Origin: Tubiluchus corallicola
Lineage: Eukaryota; Priapulida; Priapulimorpha; Priapulimorphida; Tubiluchidae
Length of the DNA stretch: 64,000 bases
Reading direction: 5' to 3'
NCBI GenBank assembly: GCA_030141605.1
Contig: JAQGDQ010002369.1
Location: 62,001-126,000, forward strand
Part shown: in pieces, positions 51,396 through 59,784 of the stretch
Layout of the letters: every line of letters begins with the position of its first letter
Numbering within the stretch: the first letter of the stretch is position 1
Notes under the pieces: model-generated
Seen by the model: the letters and a program-made list of their open reading frames with translations, nothing else
What the model was told of the DNA's origin: nothing
The model's database searches: none
Position numbers and translations under genes: made by a program

Positions 51396-52491
51396 ATGAA
51401 TGCGGAAGCAAAAGAAAAAATAGCTGAAATCGAACGAAGACTTGCTGAAATGCGGAGGTATCTTTGACCTCGATAAAAAAGAAAGTCAGGTTAAAGAACT
51501 AGAATCAAAAATGGAAGACCCTTCCTTCTGGGAGGACCAGTCTTCAGCTCAAAAAATCATTGATGAATGCAACCTTCTAAAGAAATGGACCATTCCCTAC
51601 AGGGAATTGGAGCTTCGTTTCACAAGCGTGTCCGAACTCTATCCTGAAGCGGAAGCAGAAGGCGATGAAGAGCTTTTGGATGAACTATCTGAAGAGACCT
51701 TCCGTATTGAAAAAGATCTTTCCGATTTGGAGATTCAAAAGATGCTCTCAGGAGAGCTCGATTCCAAAGGATGCTATCTAAGCATCAATGCAGGAGCGGG
51801 TGGAACGGAGAGTTGCGATTGGGCTTCAATGCTTTCGAGGATGTATTCTCGGTGGGCGGCGAAAAAGGGTTGGAAAGCAGAAGTTATCGATAAGGTAGAT
51901 GGAGATGTTGCGGGGATCAAAAGCGTCACCTATAAATTCGAAGGGGATTTTGCTTATGGATATGCGAAATCTGAAAAGGGCGTCCACCGTCTTGTTCGAA
52001 TCTCTCCCTTTGACAGTAATGCGAAAAGACACACAAGTTTTGCGTCTGTTGATGTGAACCCCTCGATAGAAGAAGATATTTCGATAGACATCAAACTCGA
52101 TGATCTTCGCATCGATACTTTTCGTTCTTCAGGTGCAGGAGGACAACACGTAAATACCACTGATTCTGCCGTGAGAATCACCCACCTTCCAACCGGAATC
52201 GTTGTTTCCTGTCAAAATGAACGAAGCCAGCTGCAGAATAAAGAGACCTGCATGAAAATGTTGAAGTCCAAACTCTATGAAAAAGAAGTATTAGAGAGGG
52301 AAAGCAAACTCAAAGAAATGAGCGGAGAGAAAAAAGAGATTGCCTGGGGGTCGCAAATTCGAAATTATGTATTCCAGCCCTACACATTAGTCAAGGATAC
52401 GAGGACGAAGTTCGAATCGGGTAATATTCAAGCAGTCATGGATGGTGAAATCGATGAATTTGTGAATGCTTTTTTAAAAGAGTTTGGATAG
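51396..52491 (+). CDS. prfB: Peptide chain release factor 2, programmed +1 frameshift
   Basis: RF2 ends translation at UAA and UGA. The start is ATG 51396 after GGAGA. The zero frame runs 23 codons and meets TGA at 51465-51467 in GGAGGTATCTTTGAC. The Shine-Dalgarno-like GGAGG, CTT and TGA-C are the classical RF2 autoregulatory site. Slipping one base forward continues at GAC 51466 in the frame that ends at 52491, a total of 364 residues. Domains: helical N terminus, SPF tripeptide (RISPFDSN) and GGQ loop (SSGAGGQHVNTTDSAVRITH). When RF2 is scarce, ribosomes shift and make more of it. Confidence 0.95.
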
Positions 52492-52515
52492 ATTGACACT
52501 GTTCTAAGGATTTCA

Positions 52516-53037
52516 ATGACAGAACCGAAAAAGTCAGAAATTGATATTCGTTATACGGAAGCAGGAGATCTGCCTCATTTGATCAAATGGCTGAACGATC
52601 CGGAAACGATTGCCTGGTTTCCTATGAAAACCCAAAAGGAAATTGACGAATCGGCTAGAAACTGGATTGGTTTTTCCAAGTATAAGTCTAGTCTTACTGC
52701 ACTCAATGACAAGAATGAAGTATGCGGCATAGCAACTTTGTTTTTGATGCCTTACAAAAAAGTTGCCCATCACGCTTTGATCTATTTCATCATCGGCAGA
52801 CCTTTTATCAACAAGGGGGTTGGAACAACGCTGATGAAAAACATCCTGCATTTAGCAAGAAATTATTTTTCGCTTGAACATGTGCACATTGAAGTGTATG
52901 AAGGCTGTCCGATTTTGAAATTGTTGGAAAAATTCGATTTTCAAACTCTTGCGCGTCAGGAGCATTTCGTTAAAGACGAAAACCACTATAAGACTCGCAT
53001 TTTATTGGGACATTTTTTTGATGGAAAAACCGATTAG
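52516..53037 (+). CDS. GNAT acetyltransferase 1
   Basis: A 173-residue GNAT. N-terminal strand and helix (RYTEAGDLPHLIKWLNDPETIAWFPM), the acetyl-CoA pyrophosphate loop NKGVGTTLMKNILHLARNYF, and HIEVYEGCPILKLLEKFDFQ, the last strand-helix of the fold. The next gene encodes a close paralogue. The substrate could be an amino sugar, a small metabolite or a protein N terminus. Confidence 0.8.
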   Translation: MTEPKKSEIDIRYTEAGDLPHLIKWLNDPETIAWFPMKTQKEIDESARNWIGFSKYKSSLTALNDKNEVCGIATLFLMPYKKVAHHALIYFIIGRPFINKGVGTTLMKNILHLARNYFSLEHVHIEVYEGCPILKLLEKFDFQTLARQEHFVKDENHYKTRILLGHFFDGKTD

Positions 53038-53515
53038 CGTTTGCTTTTCTACGCTCGATGATACACCCCAACTTATCAAGTGGCTTTCAGAGCCTGATAT
53101 TCTTCGGTGGTTTCCCATGTATAACGAAAAGGAGATCGAAGACGCAGCCAAAATTTGGATTAGCTACACCAAATACAAAGCTGTTCTGACAGCTCTTTGG
53201 GAAAATAACCCCTGTGGAATAGCCAATCTTTATTTGCAGCCTTATAAAAAACTTGCCCATCAATGTCTTTTCGCCATCATCGTCGATGAGAAATATCGGA
53301 ATAAGGGGGTAGGCACGCATTTAATGAAAGAGTTGATCAAGTTGGCCAAAGAACGGTTTCATTTGGAGTTTTTACATCTCGAAGTCTATGAGGGAAATCC
53401 GGCTTTCACTCTATATGAACGCCTTGGTTTTCAACAATATGGCTTCCATCCCAAGTTCCTGAAGGAAGCTGATGGAACTTATTTGGGAAAAATCTTAATG
53501 CAAAAAACTTTATAA
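53021..53515 (+). CDS. GNAT acetyltransferase 2
   Basis: A 164-residue paralogue of the previous gene with matching sequence throughout (LIKWLSEPDILRWFPM, ISYTKYKAVLTAL, NKGVGTHLMKELIKLAKERF, HLEVYEGNPAFTLYERLGFQ). ATG 53021 overlaps gene 1 by 17 bases, so they are translationally coupled. The acetyl-CoA loop is intact. The tandem pair arose by duplication and has since diverged. Confidence 0.8.
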   Translation: MEKPISVCFSTLDDTPQLIKWLSEPDILRWFPMYNEKEIEDAAKIWISYTKYKAVLTALWENNPCGIANLYLQPYKKLAHQCLFAIIVDEKYRNKGVGTHLMKELIKLAKERFHLEFLHLEVYEGNPAFTLYERLGFQQYGFHPKFLKEADGTYLGKILMQKTL

Positions 53516-53535
53516 AATTGATTAGGTAATTAGCT

Positions 53536-54363
53536 ATGAGTGCGGGCCTATCCGCTCCTATAATGACATATCACGAGCTTCACGAGAAGCTGTCGCGGTT
53601 TTCACCCGTAAAAATTGAGTTGATCATCAATAAGAATCGGTCAACTTATTTGAGCGTTTTGGAAAAGAAGCGAAAATGGCTCAAACTCTCTTTGCATCGC
53701 CTATTTTTACAGGCTCCTGAAGAGGTTTTGGAAGCAGCTATTCATTATGCTTTGAGGAAAGATGCCCAGGCTTTGCAAAAGCTCAGTGTCTTTTCAGAAA
53801 AATATTTTGCCACAGTTCGTATTCCTGTTGACCCTCAAAAATTGGTCACAAAAGGGAAAGTTTATGACTTGAAGGAAGTGTTTTCCAGAGTCAACAAGAT
53901 CTACTTTAATGATTCTCTGGATCTTCATCTTTCTTGGTTCCGAAAGCCGAACTATAGGACTTTCAATAGCATGACTTTAGGAACTTACGACCGACATCAA
54001 AAATTAATTAGAATCAATCAACTTCTGGATGATGAATTTTTTCCCTCTTTTTTTATCGATTACATCATGTATCATGAGATGCTTCACGAAGTCTGCCCCC
54101 CTCATATCGATAAAGCGGGAAGGCGATGGGTCCATACTCCTCTTTTCAGGAAAATGGAAAAAGAGTTCCTTCATTATGAAGCAGCTCTTGCCTGGGAGAA
54201 GAAATGGACCAGTTTTTTGAAACCCAAAAAGAGAAAAAAAAAAGAAAAGATTTTATGGCTGGCCATAGTAAATGGGCGAATATCAGGCACAGAAAAGATA
54301 GGGCGGACAAAAAGAAAGGAAAGGTCTTTTCGCGCTTGGCTAAGGAAATCATTTCTGCCGTAA
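53536..54363 (+). CDS. SprT-like zinc metalloprotease-fold protein
   Basis: A 275-residue protein with the metal motif H180-E181-x2-H184 (MYHEMLHEVCPPH) and a nearby third metal ligand candidate, preceded by LKEVFSRVNKIYFNDSLDLHLSWF, which is how SprT/Wss1-like domains begin. It ends with a basic tail (KPKKRKKKEK). The last about 36 residues share bases with yebC (109-base overlap). The frame passes an A10 run (54234-54243) just before; a slip there would end the protein early after KKRFYGWP. SprT-like proteins are linked to DNA-protein crosslink repair. Confidence 0.7.
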   Translation: MSAGLSAPIMTYHELHEKLSRFSPVKIELIINKNRSTYLSVLEKKRKWLKLSLHRLFLQAPEEVLEAAIHYALRKDAQALQKLSVFSEKYFATVRIPVDPQKLVTKGKVYDLKEVFSRVNKIYFNDSLDLHLSWFRKPNYRTFNSMTLGTYDRHQKLIRINQLLDDEFFPSFFIDYIMYHEMLHEVCPPHIDKAGRRWVHTPLFRKMEKEFLHYEAALAWEKKWTSFLKPKKRKKKEKILWLAIVNGRISGTEKIGRTKRKERSFRAWLRKSFLP

Positions 54364-54971
54364 AGCAGGGCGGTCCAGATCCAAAAGCAAATTCCAAATT
54401 GAAACTGGTCATTCAAAAGGCCAAAGCAGCGAACCTGCCTTCCGATACAATCGATCGGAATATTAAAAAGGCTTCTTCTGCTTCTCAAGAAGACTACCAC
54501 GAAGTTTCCTATGAAATTTACGGTCATGGCGGAACAGGCATCATTGTAGATATATTGACGGACAATAAAAACCGTTCTGCTTCCGATATTCGGATTGCGA
54601 TCAACAAATGCGGAGGCAACATTGCAAACCCTGGTGCTGTGGTCTTCAATTTTGATCGAAAAGGCGTGATTCAAATTCCAAAAGACAAGGGAGAAGAGGA
54701 GGCCATTTTCGAAGCAGCTAGTGATGCAGGCGCTGAGGATTTTGATCTATCTGAAGATCAGTACATCATTACGACTGCACCTGAAGATCTGTATAAAGTA
54801 AAAGAAAAGATCGAAGAAAAGGGAATAGACTCTCTAGAAGTAGAACTGACCATGATCCCTAAAACATACGTCGATTGCAAACCGGAAGATGCAGAAGCTA
54901 ACATCAAGCTGATCGAATGGTTGGAAAATATCGATGATGTCGATGCAGTCTATCACAATATGAACCTTTGA
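54255..54971 (+). CDS. yebC: YebC/PmpR family protein
   Basis: A 238-residue YebC-type protein. Starts MAGHSKWANIRHRKDRADKKKGKVFSRLAKEI, then KLVIQKAKAANLPSDTIDRNIKKA, YEIYGHGGTGIIVDILTDNKNR, NIANPGAVVFNFDRKG and a C-terminal domain. In several bacteria it acts as a DNA-binding regulator and has recently been tied to relief of ribosome stalling. Normal length. It is coupled to the SprT-like gene by a long overlap; PabB follows eight bases later. Confidence 0.93.
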   Translation: MAGHSKWANIRHRKDRADKKKGKVFSRLAKEIISAVKQGGPDPKANSKLKLVIQKAKAANLPSDTIDRNIKKASSASQEDYHEVSYEIYGHGGTGIIVDILTDNKNRSASDIRIAINKCGGNIANPGAVVFNFDRKGVIQIPKDKGEEEAIFEAASDAGAEDFDLSEDQYIITTAPEDLYKVKEKIEEKGIDSLEVELTMIPKTYVDCKPEDAEANIKLIEWLENIDDVDAVYHNMNL

Positions 54972-54978
54972 CAGCTTC

Positions 54979-56343
54979 ATGAATCGAATAGATCTTCCCT
55001 TTCCAGTAACTCGCCAACACATTCTTCGACTCACCTGTCTATTTCAAGATCAGCCTGGAACCTGTTTCCTTTATTCCGGTGGGGCATCTGACCTTGCCAA
55101 ACACTCCTTTCTCTGGTTATTTCCCCACGAGGCATTTTCCATTTCATCCCACTCCTCTTTTTCTCATGGAACAGGAGAAAAAAAATGGGAGGTCTCTGAT
55201 ACAAAGGCTTGGTCCTTTTTGGGTGAAAATCTCACTTCGGAAGAAAAATGGGTAGGCTATTTATCCTATGAAATGGGTCTGAATGCCGATCCTGACTGCA
55301 GGGTCAAAGGTAAGAGTGGATATCTTCCTCTGGCCTATTTTCAAAAAACAAAAGTGATCGTAAAAATCGATCATCAAACCGATCAATGCGAGCTTTATTA
55401 TCATCCTGATTTAAATGGGAATGAACTGGCGTGGATAGAATCTTTTAAACGGGCTTCCTTTTGGGATGCATTGGCCGATCCGGAACCAGCAACCCTTCAA
55501 ATTTTCGATGTTCACATGGAAGAGAAAGAGGCTTACTTTAAGAAGTTTGCCCATATTCAAGAGTTGATTCGCCAGGGAGAAGTTTACCAGGTCAACCTCT
55601 CTCATGAAATGCACATCGAAGGACTCTTTGACTCCTATGATATTTTCTACCGTCTCGTGCAGTGCAATCCTTCGGCTTTTGCCGCTTTTATGCGCTTTCA
55701 GGATTTTTCAATCATTTCTTCTTCTCCTGAAAGGCTTCTTTCAAAGTCGGGAGATATCCTGGAAACGAGGCCTATCAAAGGAACTGCACCTCGGGGAAAA
55801 GATAAAGCTGAAGACCAGGAAAGTAGAGAAAATCTGTTAAGTTCGAAAAAAGAAAAAGCAGAACTCCTTATGATTACGGACTTGGCAAGGAATGATTTAG
55901 GAAAGATCTCCGAGATAGGGACTGTTGCAGTACCCTCGATGTTTTCTCTGGATGCCTATCAAAATGTATTTCATATGCATTCGAAGGTCATTTCAAGGGC
56001 GCGAAAAAATCTCGATCCTGTTTCTCTTCTCCGTGCTGTTTTTCCCGGCGGGTCGATCACAGGGTGTCCCAAATTGAGAGCTCAAGAAGTGATTGCTGAA
56101 TTAGAAGGGCGCCCGAGGGAAATTTATACAGGATCGATTGGATATGTCTGGGAGAACGATTTCGATTTTAACATAGCTATCCGGACTCTTCTCTTTTATC
56201 ATAATACTCTTTCATTGCAAATTGGAGGAGCGATTGTATCCGACTCCGATCCAGAGAAAGAATATGAAGAGACCCTTCATAAAGGAGCTTCAATATTTAA
56301 AACTTTAGGGTTAGAAAAAGGTCAATGGGTATCTGCTTTTTAA
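54979..56343 (+). CDS. pabB: Aminodeoxychorismate synthase component I
   Basis: Makes 4-amino-4-deoxychorismate from chorismate and ammonia, for p-aminobenzoate and folate. The 454-residue chorismate-binding enzyme has an N-terminal TrpE-like domain and the catalytic half with RQGEVYQVNLSHEMHI, SSSPERLLS, TRPIKGTAPRG, ELLMITDLARNDLGKI, VFPGGSITGCPKLRAQEVI and TGSIGYVWENDFDFNIAIRT. The PIKGT lysine characteristic of PabB is present. It overlaps pabC by 19 bases. Many pathogenic Chlamydiae lack pabB and use CADD instead, so this is an ancestral-type route. Confidence 0.9.
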   Translation: MNRIDLPFPVTRQHILRLTCLFQDQPGTCFLYSGGASDLAKHSFLWLFPHEAFSISSHSSFSHGTGEKKWEVSDTKAWSFLGENLTSEEKWVGYLSYEMGLNADPDCRVKGKSGYLPLAYFQKTKVIVKIDHQTDQCELYYHPDLNGNELAWIESFKRASFWDALADPEPATLQIFDVHMEEKEAYFKKFAHIQELIRQGEVYQVNLSHEMHIEGLFDSYDIFYRLVQCNPSAFAAFMRFQDFSIISSSPERLLSKSGDILETRPIKGTAPRGKDKAEDQESRENLLSSKKEKAELLMITDLARNDLGKISEIGTVAVPSMFSLDAYQNVFHMHSKVISRARKNLDPVSLLRAVFPGGSITGCPKLRAQEVIAELEGRPREIYTGSIGYVWENDFDFNIAIRTLLFYHNTLSLQIGGAIVSDSDPEKEYEETLHKGASIFKTLGLEKGQWVSAF

Positions 56344-57161
56344 ACGATCGGTTTGTAGAGGAAAAAAAGGCTCTTGTCCCTGCGGTGGACCGGGGTTTTT
56401 TGTTTGGGGACGGGGTATTCACAACAGTTCTGGTTGAAGATGGGAGAGTTGTATTCATCGATGATCATCTCAACCGGCTGGAAGATCATGCCCGGAAAAT
56501 CGGAATTGAACCTCCCAATATCCATCTCGATGTCATCACTGAACTCATTAAAAAAAACCGGGCAACTTCAGGAAGATGGCGTCTTCGGATCACTATGACA
56601 GGAGGAAACAATCCCGAAATATATCTTCCTACACGGCAAATGGGACAGTTTCTCATGCTCCTCCGCCCCATTCCGAATGCGCCTAAAGATCCTCTCAGCC
56701 TTTGTGTATATCCTGAAAGAGGATCAACTCCACTGGCAAAAATCAAAACGCTTTCTTATCTCAACCGGGTGTGGCTTCGTGATTTTGCGATAAAGAAGGG
56801 GTTTCATGATTCTCTCATTCTAGATCCGGACCAATATGTTCTGGAAGGCTCCATGGCTAACCTTTTTTGGATTCAAAAAAAGACTTTTTATTTTCCGAGT
56901 AAAAAACTTCCCTATTTGATGGGAATTACATTGGAATATCTGATCAAAGCTGCCCGAGTATTAGGCTTCAATATAAAGGAAGAGAAGGCTACTTTGGGTG
57001 ATTTGAAAGGCTCTTCTCTTTTCTTAAGTAGTTCTTTATTAGGATTTCATCCAATTAAACAAATAGAAAACCAATCATTTAAAAGAAATACCTCCATCGA
57101 GTCATTATTAAAAAAAGAATTCAACGAGATAGTTTTAAAAAACAGTTTCAATTCTATTTAA
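56325..57161 (+). CDS. pabC: Class IV aminotransferase, probable aminodeoxychorismate lyase
   Basis: A 278-residue fold-type IV PLP enzyme: FLFGDGVFTTVLVEDGRVVFIDDHLNRL, TLSYLNRVWLRDFAIKKGFHDSLIL, the catalytic Lys in KIKTLSYL and EGSMANLFWIQ. The position directly after pabB supports aminodeoxychorismate lyase (release of pyruvate to give p-aminobenzoate) over a branched-chain or D-amino acid aminotransferase. ATG 56325 follows AAAAAGGTCA. Confidence 0.85.
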   Translation: MGICFLNDRFVEEKKALVPAVDRGFLFGDGVFTTVLVEDGRVVFIDDHLNRLEDHARKIGIEPPNIHLDVITELIKKNRATSGRWRLRITMTGGNNPEIYLPTRQMGQFLMLLRPIPNAPKDPLSLCVYPERGSTPLAKIKTLSYLNRVWLRDFAIKKGFHDSLILDPDQYVLEGSMANLFWIQKKTFYFPSKKLPYLMGITLEYLIKAARVLGFNIKEEKATLGDLKGSSLFLSSSLLGFHPIKQIENQSFKRNTSIESLLKKEFNEIVLKNSFNSI

Positions 57162-57217
57162 TGAAATCTTAATTCTCGTTCCTTAAGATATCCCCCAAAT
57201 TAAGACCAAAATTGTTT

Positions 57218-58456
57218 ATGAGTGTTTCTCCTCCTCAATTCCTTCCTAGTACTACCTTTGAGCAGTTGAGCGACTCTCTATCCGGTGATCGAATGGTGGA
57301 CAAGCTTGCGCGAGCATCCCAGAAACAAAGATACATCGAGTACGCGTCTTACAGTTATGAAGACATCTTTATGAACTATTCCATATTGGGGACTCCTTCT
57401 ATCTATTACATAGCAGAGACAATCAAATACGTAGCTCTGGCAGTCTTTCAATATCTGGGGCAATTTGTTGCATGGATTTTCTCTTCACTAAGCTGTTTCG
57501 ATCTCTCCCGTCGTGTGCAGCTTTTTAGTCTCTCTTGCAAAGAGGCCAAAAATGAGATTTACGATCGAAGAGAGGCGATGAAAAAAAGATCTTCTTTCCT
57601 CAATATGATTGAATTTGCGCAGATGCATCAAGACATTGAAACCTATGGAAAGGATTTTCTCGTTCCATGCCGAAACCAGTATTCACAAAGGGCCCAGGCT
57701 CTGGCAGGGCAGCCTATCATTCCAATATCCATGGTTCAGGATGAAAGAGTTCGCAATTTGACCTATGGGAGGAAAGTATTGGACTTTTCCCATCCGGAGG
57801 GGGTTTGCAATGGAATGAGCAACTTCTTTATCTACCTCTATTTTAAAACCCAGTCCTACTTTGACAATCCTGAAGCTCACCTTGTGAAGCTGGCAAAACT
57901 GTTTCAAAGGGGAGCCATGGAAGAGGCGATGATTTCACAGTCTCTGGGAAGGGTTCAAAGCAAGTTCTGGAAATTGGATGAAAAAGAGACCCTTGCTTAC
58001 ATGAGCCCTAATCCTTCTACGATGGATCCCCATAATGAAGAATTAAGAAAATCTCATATAAGAAACGGGATCTACAAGGTTTGTCTCTATAATTTGGAAC
58101 AGTCAAAGAAATTAACGGGACATGCCATGGTCCTCATAAAGCTATCAGATACTCAGGCTTATATTTTCGATCCGAATCATGGTTTGATTCGAAGAACAGG
58201 CAGTGGGTTGAATGCAAAGCTTTTTTCTTTCTTTAAAAAACATCTGAAACTTGCAGCGAAAGGCAGTAGTGAAAAAGCATCGGTGGTGTTAGAAAAATTT
58301 TCGATCGAGAAAGAGCCGAAGCGGATCAAAGAAACTACCAGGGAAGAAATCGTTCAATTTTTGGATCAGCTCTCCTCCATTCAATCGGATCCTCAATGGG
58401 GCCAGGTCTACGATCATAATTTCATTCCTGATCGGAATATTGTGATTCACACCTGA
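57218..58456 (+). CDS. YopT-like (C58-type) cysteine protease candidate effector
   Basis: A 412-residue protein. An N-terminal region of about 50 polar residues precedes a hydrophobic patch (IAETIKYVALAVFQYLGQFVAWIFSS, about 65-91). The C-terminal half holds a papain-like triad pattern: Cys197 in EGVCNGMSNFFIYLYF, His302 in TGHAMVLIKL and Asp318 in YIFDPNHGLIRR. In the YopT family the triad runs Cys, then His, then Asp 16 residues after the His; here the gap is also 16. C58 proteases are type III effectors that cleave prenylated GTPases or kinases. Function is inferred from the motif; no signal is seen. ATG 57218 is chosen over an upstream TTG. Confidence 0.6.
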   Translation: MSVSPPQFLPSTTFEQLSDSLSGDRMVDKLARASQKQRYIEYASYSYEDIFMNYSILGTPSIYYIAETIKYVALAVFQYLGQFVAWIFSSLSCFDLSRRVQLFSLSCKEAKNEIYDRREAMKKRSSFLNMIEFAQMHQDIETYGKDFLVPCRNQYSQRAQALAGQPIIPISMVQDERVRNLTYGRKVLDFSHPEGVCNGMSNFFIYLYFKTQSYFDNPEAHLVKLAKLFQRGAMEEAMISQSLGRVQSKFWKLDEKETLAYMSPNPSTMDPHNEELRKSHIRNGIYKVCLYNLEQSKKLTGHAMVLIKLSDTQAYIFDPNHGLIRRTGSGLNAKLFSFFKKHLKLAAKGSSEKASVVLEKFSIEKEPKRIKETTREEIVQFLDQLSSIQSDPQWGQVYDHNFIPDRNIVIHT

Positions 58457-59056
58457 TTAGAGTGGTTTTCTGGAATGTTTAAGAAATTGAACGATGCGAA
58501 GAAAGCTGGTAAAGAAAACTAGTAGAGAAAAAGCGATGCTGAAAAGCTCGAATCGATGGGGAAGTAGGATCATTAGCCCAAAAAAGAAAAAAGCCTCAGA
58601 CCGTTCGATCAGACCGGGACTATAGTGGAAGCTCTTTTCTGAATCATTCTTAGAAAAAACTCCGACTACAAGAAACGAAGTAATACAAAGCAAGATGCTT
58701 CCGAGCATGAGGATGCATAAAAGGCCTCGATGGATGGGATCAATAAGAAACAGACCGAGAATCACACTCCATTCCACCAATCGGTCGGAAACGATATCTA
58801 AAACAGCTCCCGTATCCGATGTCAGGTTTTGAATTCTTGCAACACTACCATCCAATGTATCGAAATATCCTGAAATAAGAAGACAGACCAGGGCGATCCA
58901 TGGCATGCCAAGCCAGAGGAAGACCCCAGTCATAACACCGATGAAACAGCCTGTTAGAGTAAGTGATTGGGGTGAGAGTTTTTTGATAAACGGAGATTGA
59001 AGAACTGGATCGACAAATACCTTTTGATAAGACTCTCGAAAGTAACTGTCGATCAT
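58457..59056 (-). CDS. CDP-alcohol phosphatidyltransferase
   Basis: A 199-residue membrane enzyme with the family motif D-x2-D-G-x2-A-R-x8-G-x3-D-x3-D (GYFDTLDGSVARI, then DTGAVLDIVSDRLVE) and several membrane helices. It joins an alcohol (such as glycerol phosphate or inositol phosphate) to CDP-diacylglycerol. Start ATG 59054-59056 overlaps the VTT gene by four bases. Third gene of the flavoprotein-VTT-transferase operon. Confidence 0.87.
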   Translation of the reverse strand: MIDSYFRESYQKVFVDPVLQSPFIKKLSPQSLTLTGCFIGVMTGVFLWLGMPWIALVCLLISGYFDTLDGSVARIQNLTSDTGAVLDIVSDRLVEWSVILGLFLIDPIHRGLLCILMLGSILLCITSFLVVGVFSKNDSEKSFHYSPGLIERSEAFFFFGLMILLPHRFELFSIAFSLLVFFTSFLRIVQFLKHSRKPL

Positions 59057-59784
59057 TTCTTTTCTCGCAATTTTTTTCTGATTTTTTTGACGACGATAGG
59101 GATCAAAGCAAGGATTCCAAGAGCAATGAGGGCGATACGGATTTGCCAATTGAAGATGGCACCGATCGAAAACTCACCCTCTGTGTCAAGGATGGCTCCC
59201 AAACCGGAGCCTGCTTGAGTAAAGACAAAAGATCCGGGGATGATTCCTAAAAAAGTCGTCCAGACAAACGTAAACAGTCCAACACCAAAGAACGCAGGCG
59301 CCAAATTTACAAGCCAGAAGGGGAAAAGGGGAACCAATCGTAAGAAAAACATGTAGCTGATCGCATTTTCACGAAATCCTTCTTCCATTTTATGCAGTAG
59401 GGCTCCCGCTTTCTTTTTTAGAAATTCCCCAAAAGCTGTTCTTGCAGCAAGAAAGATAATGGAAGCGCCGGTCGTTGCCCCTACCGCGACATAAATAGTC
59501 GATAGAGGCTGCATGAACAAGAATCCCCCAATCAAAGAGAGGAGGGCTGCTCCAGGAATGGAAAGGGCCACCATGACAATATAAAGAACGATATAGATCA
59601 GTGATGTCAAAAAGAAATGCTTCTGAACATAGCTGAGCAATACATTTCTGTTAGCTTTTAGATTGTCAAAAGTAACGAGATCCCGAAGAGGGGTAAACCA
59701 GGCGATCACCATCAATACGATGATGACGAGAAGAGGAATGAATCGAGTCCAAGAAATTTTACTTTTTTTCTTTTCGCTTTCCAT
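59053..59784 (-). CDS. TVP38/TMEM64 (VTT domain) membrane protein
   Basis: A 243-residue DedA-related protein with about six membrane helices: FIPLLVIIVLMVIAWF, TSLIYIVLYIVMVALSIPGAALLSLIGGFLF, and the VTT core SIIFLAARTAFGEFLKKK and FLRLVPLFPFWLVNLAPAFFGVG. Such proteins act as lipid scramblases or flippases. ATG 59782-59784 after GGAAGGA. It overlaps the flavoprotein gene by 26 bases. Confidence 0.87.
   Translation of the reverse strand: MESEKKKSKISWTRFIPLLVIIVLMVIAWFTPLRDLVTFDNLKANRNVLLSYVQKHFFLTSLIYIVLYIVMVALSIPGAALLSLIGGFLFMQPLSTIYVAVGATTGASIIFLAARTAFGEFLKKKAGALLHKMEEGFRENAISYMFFLRLVPLFPFWLVNLAPAFFGVGLFTFVWTTFLGIIPGSFVFTQAGSGLGAILDTEGEFSIGAIFNWQIRIALIALGILALIPIVVKKIRKKLREKK

Noticed and set aside
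51442-52491. prfB as a gene starting at 51442 with MLKCGG
   Set aside because: These residues are the wrong frame before the +1 shift; the ATG at 51396 with the RF2 site explains the gene.
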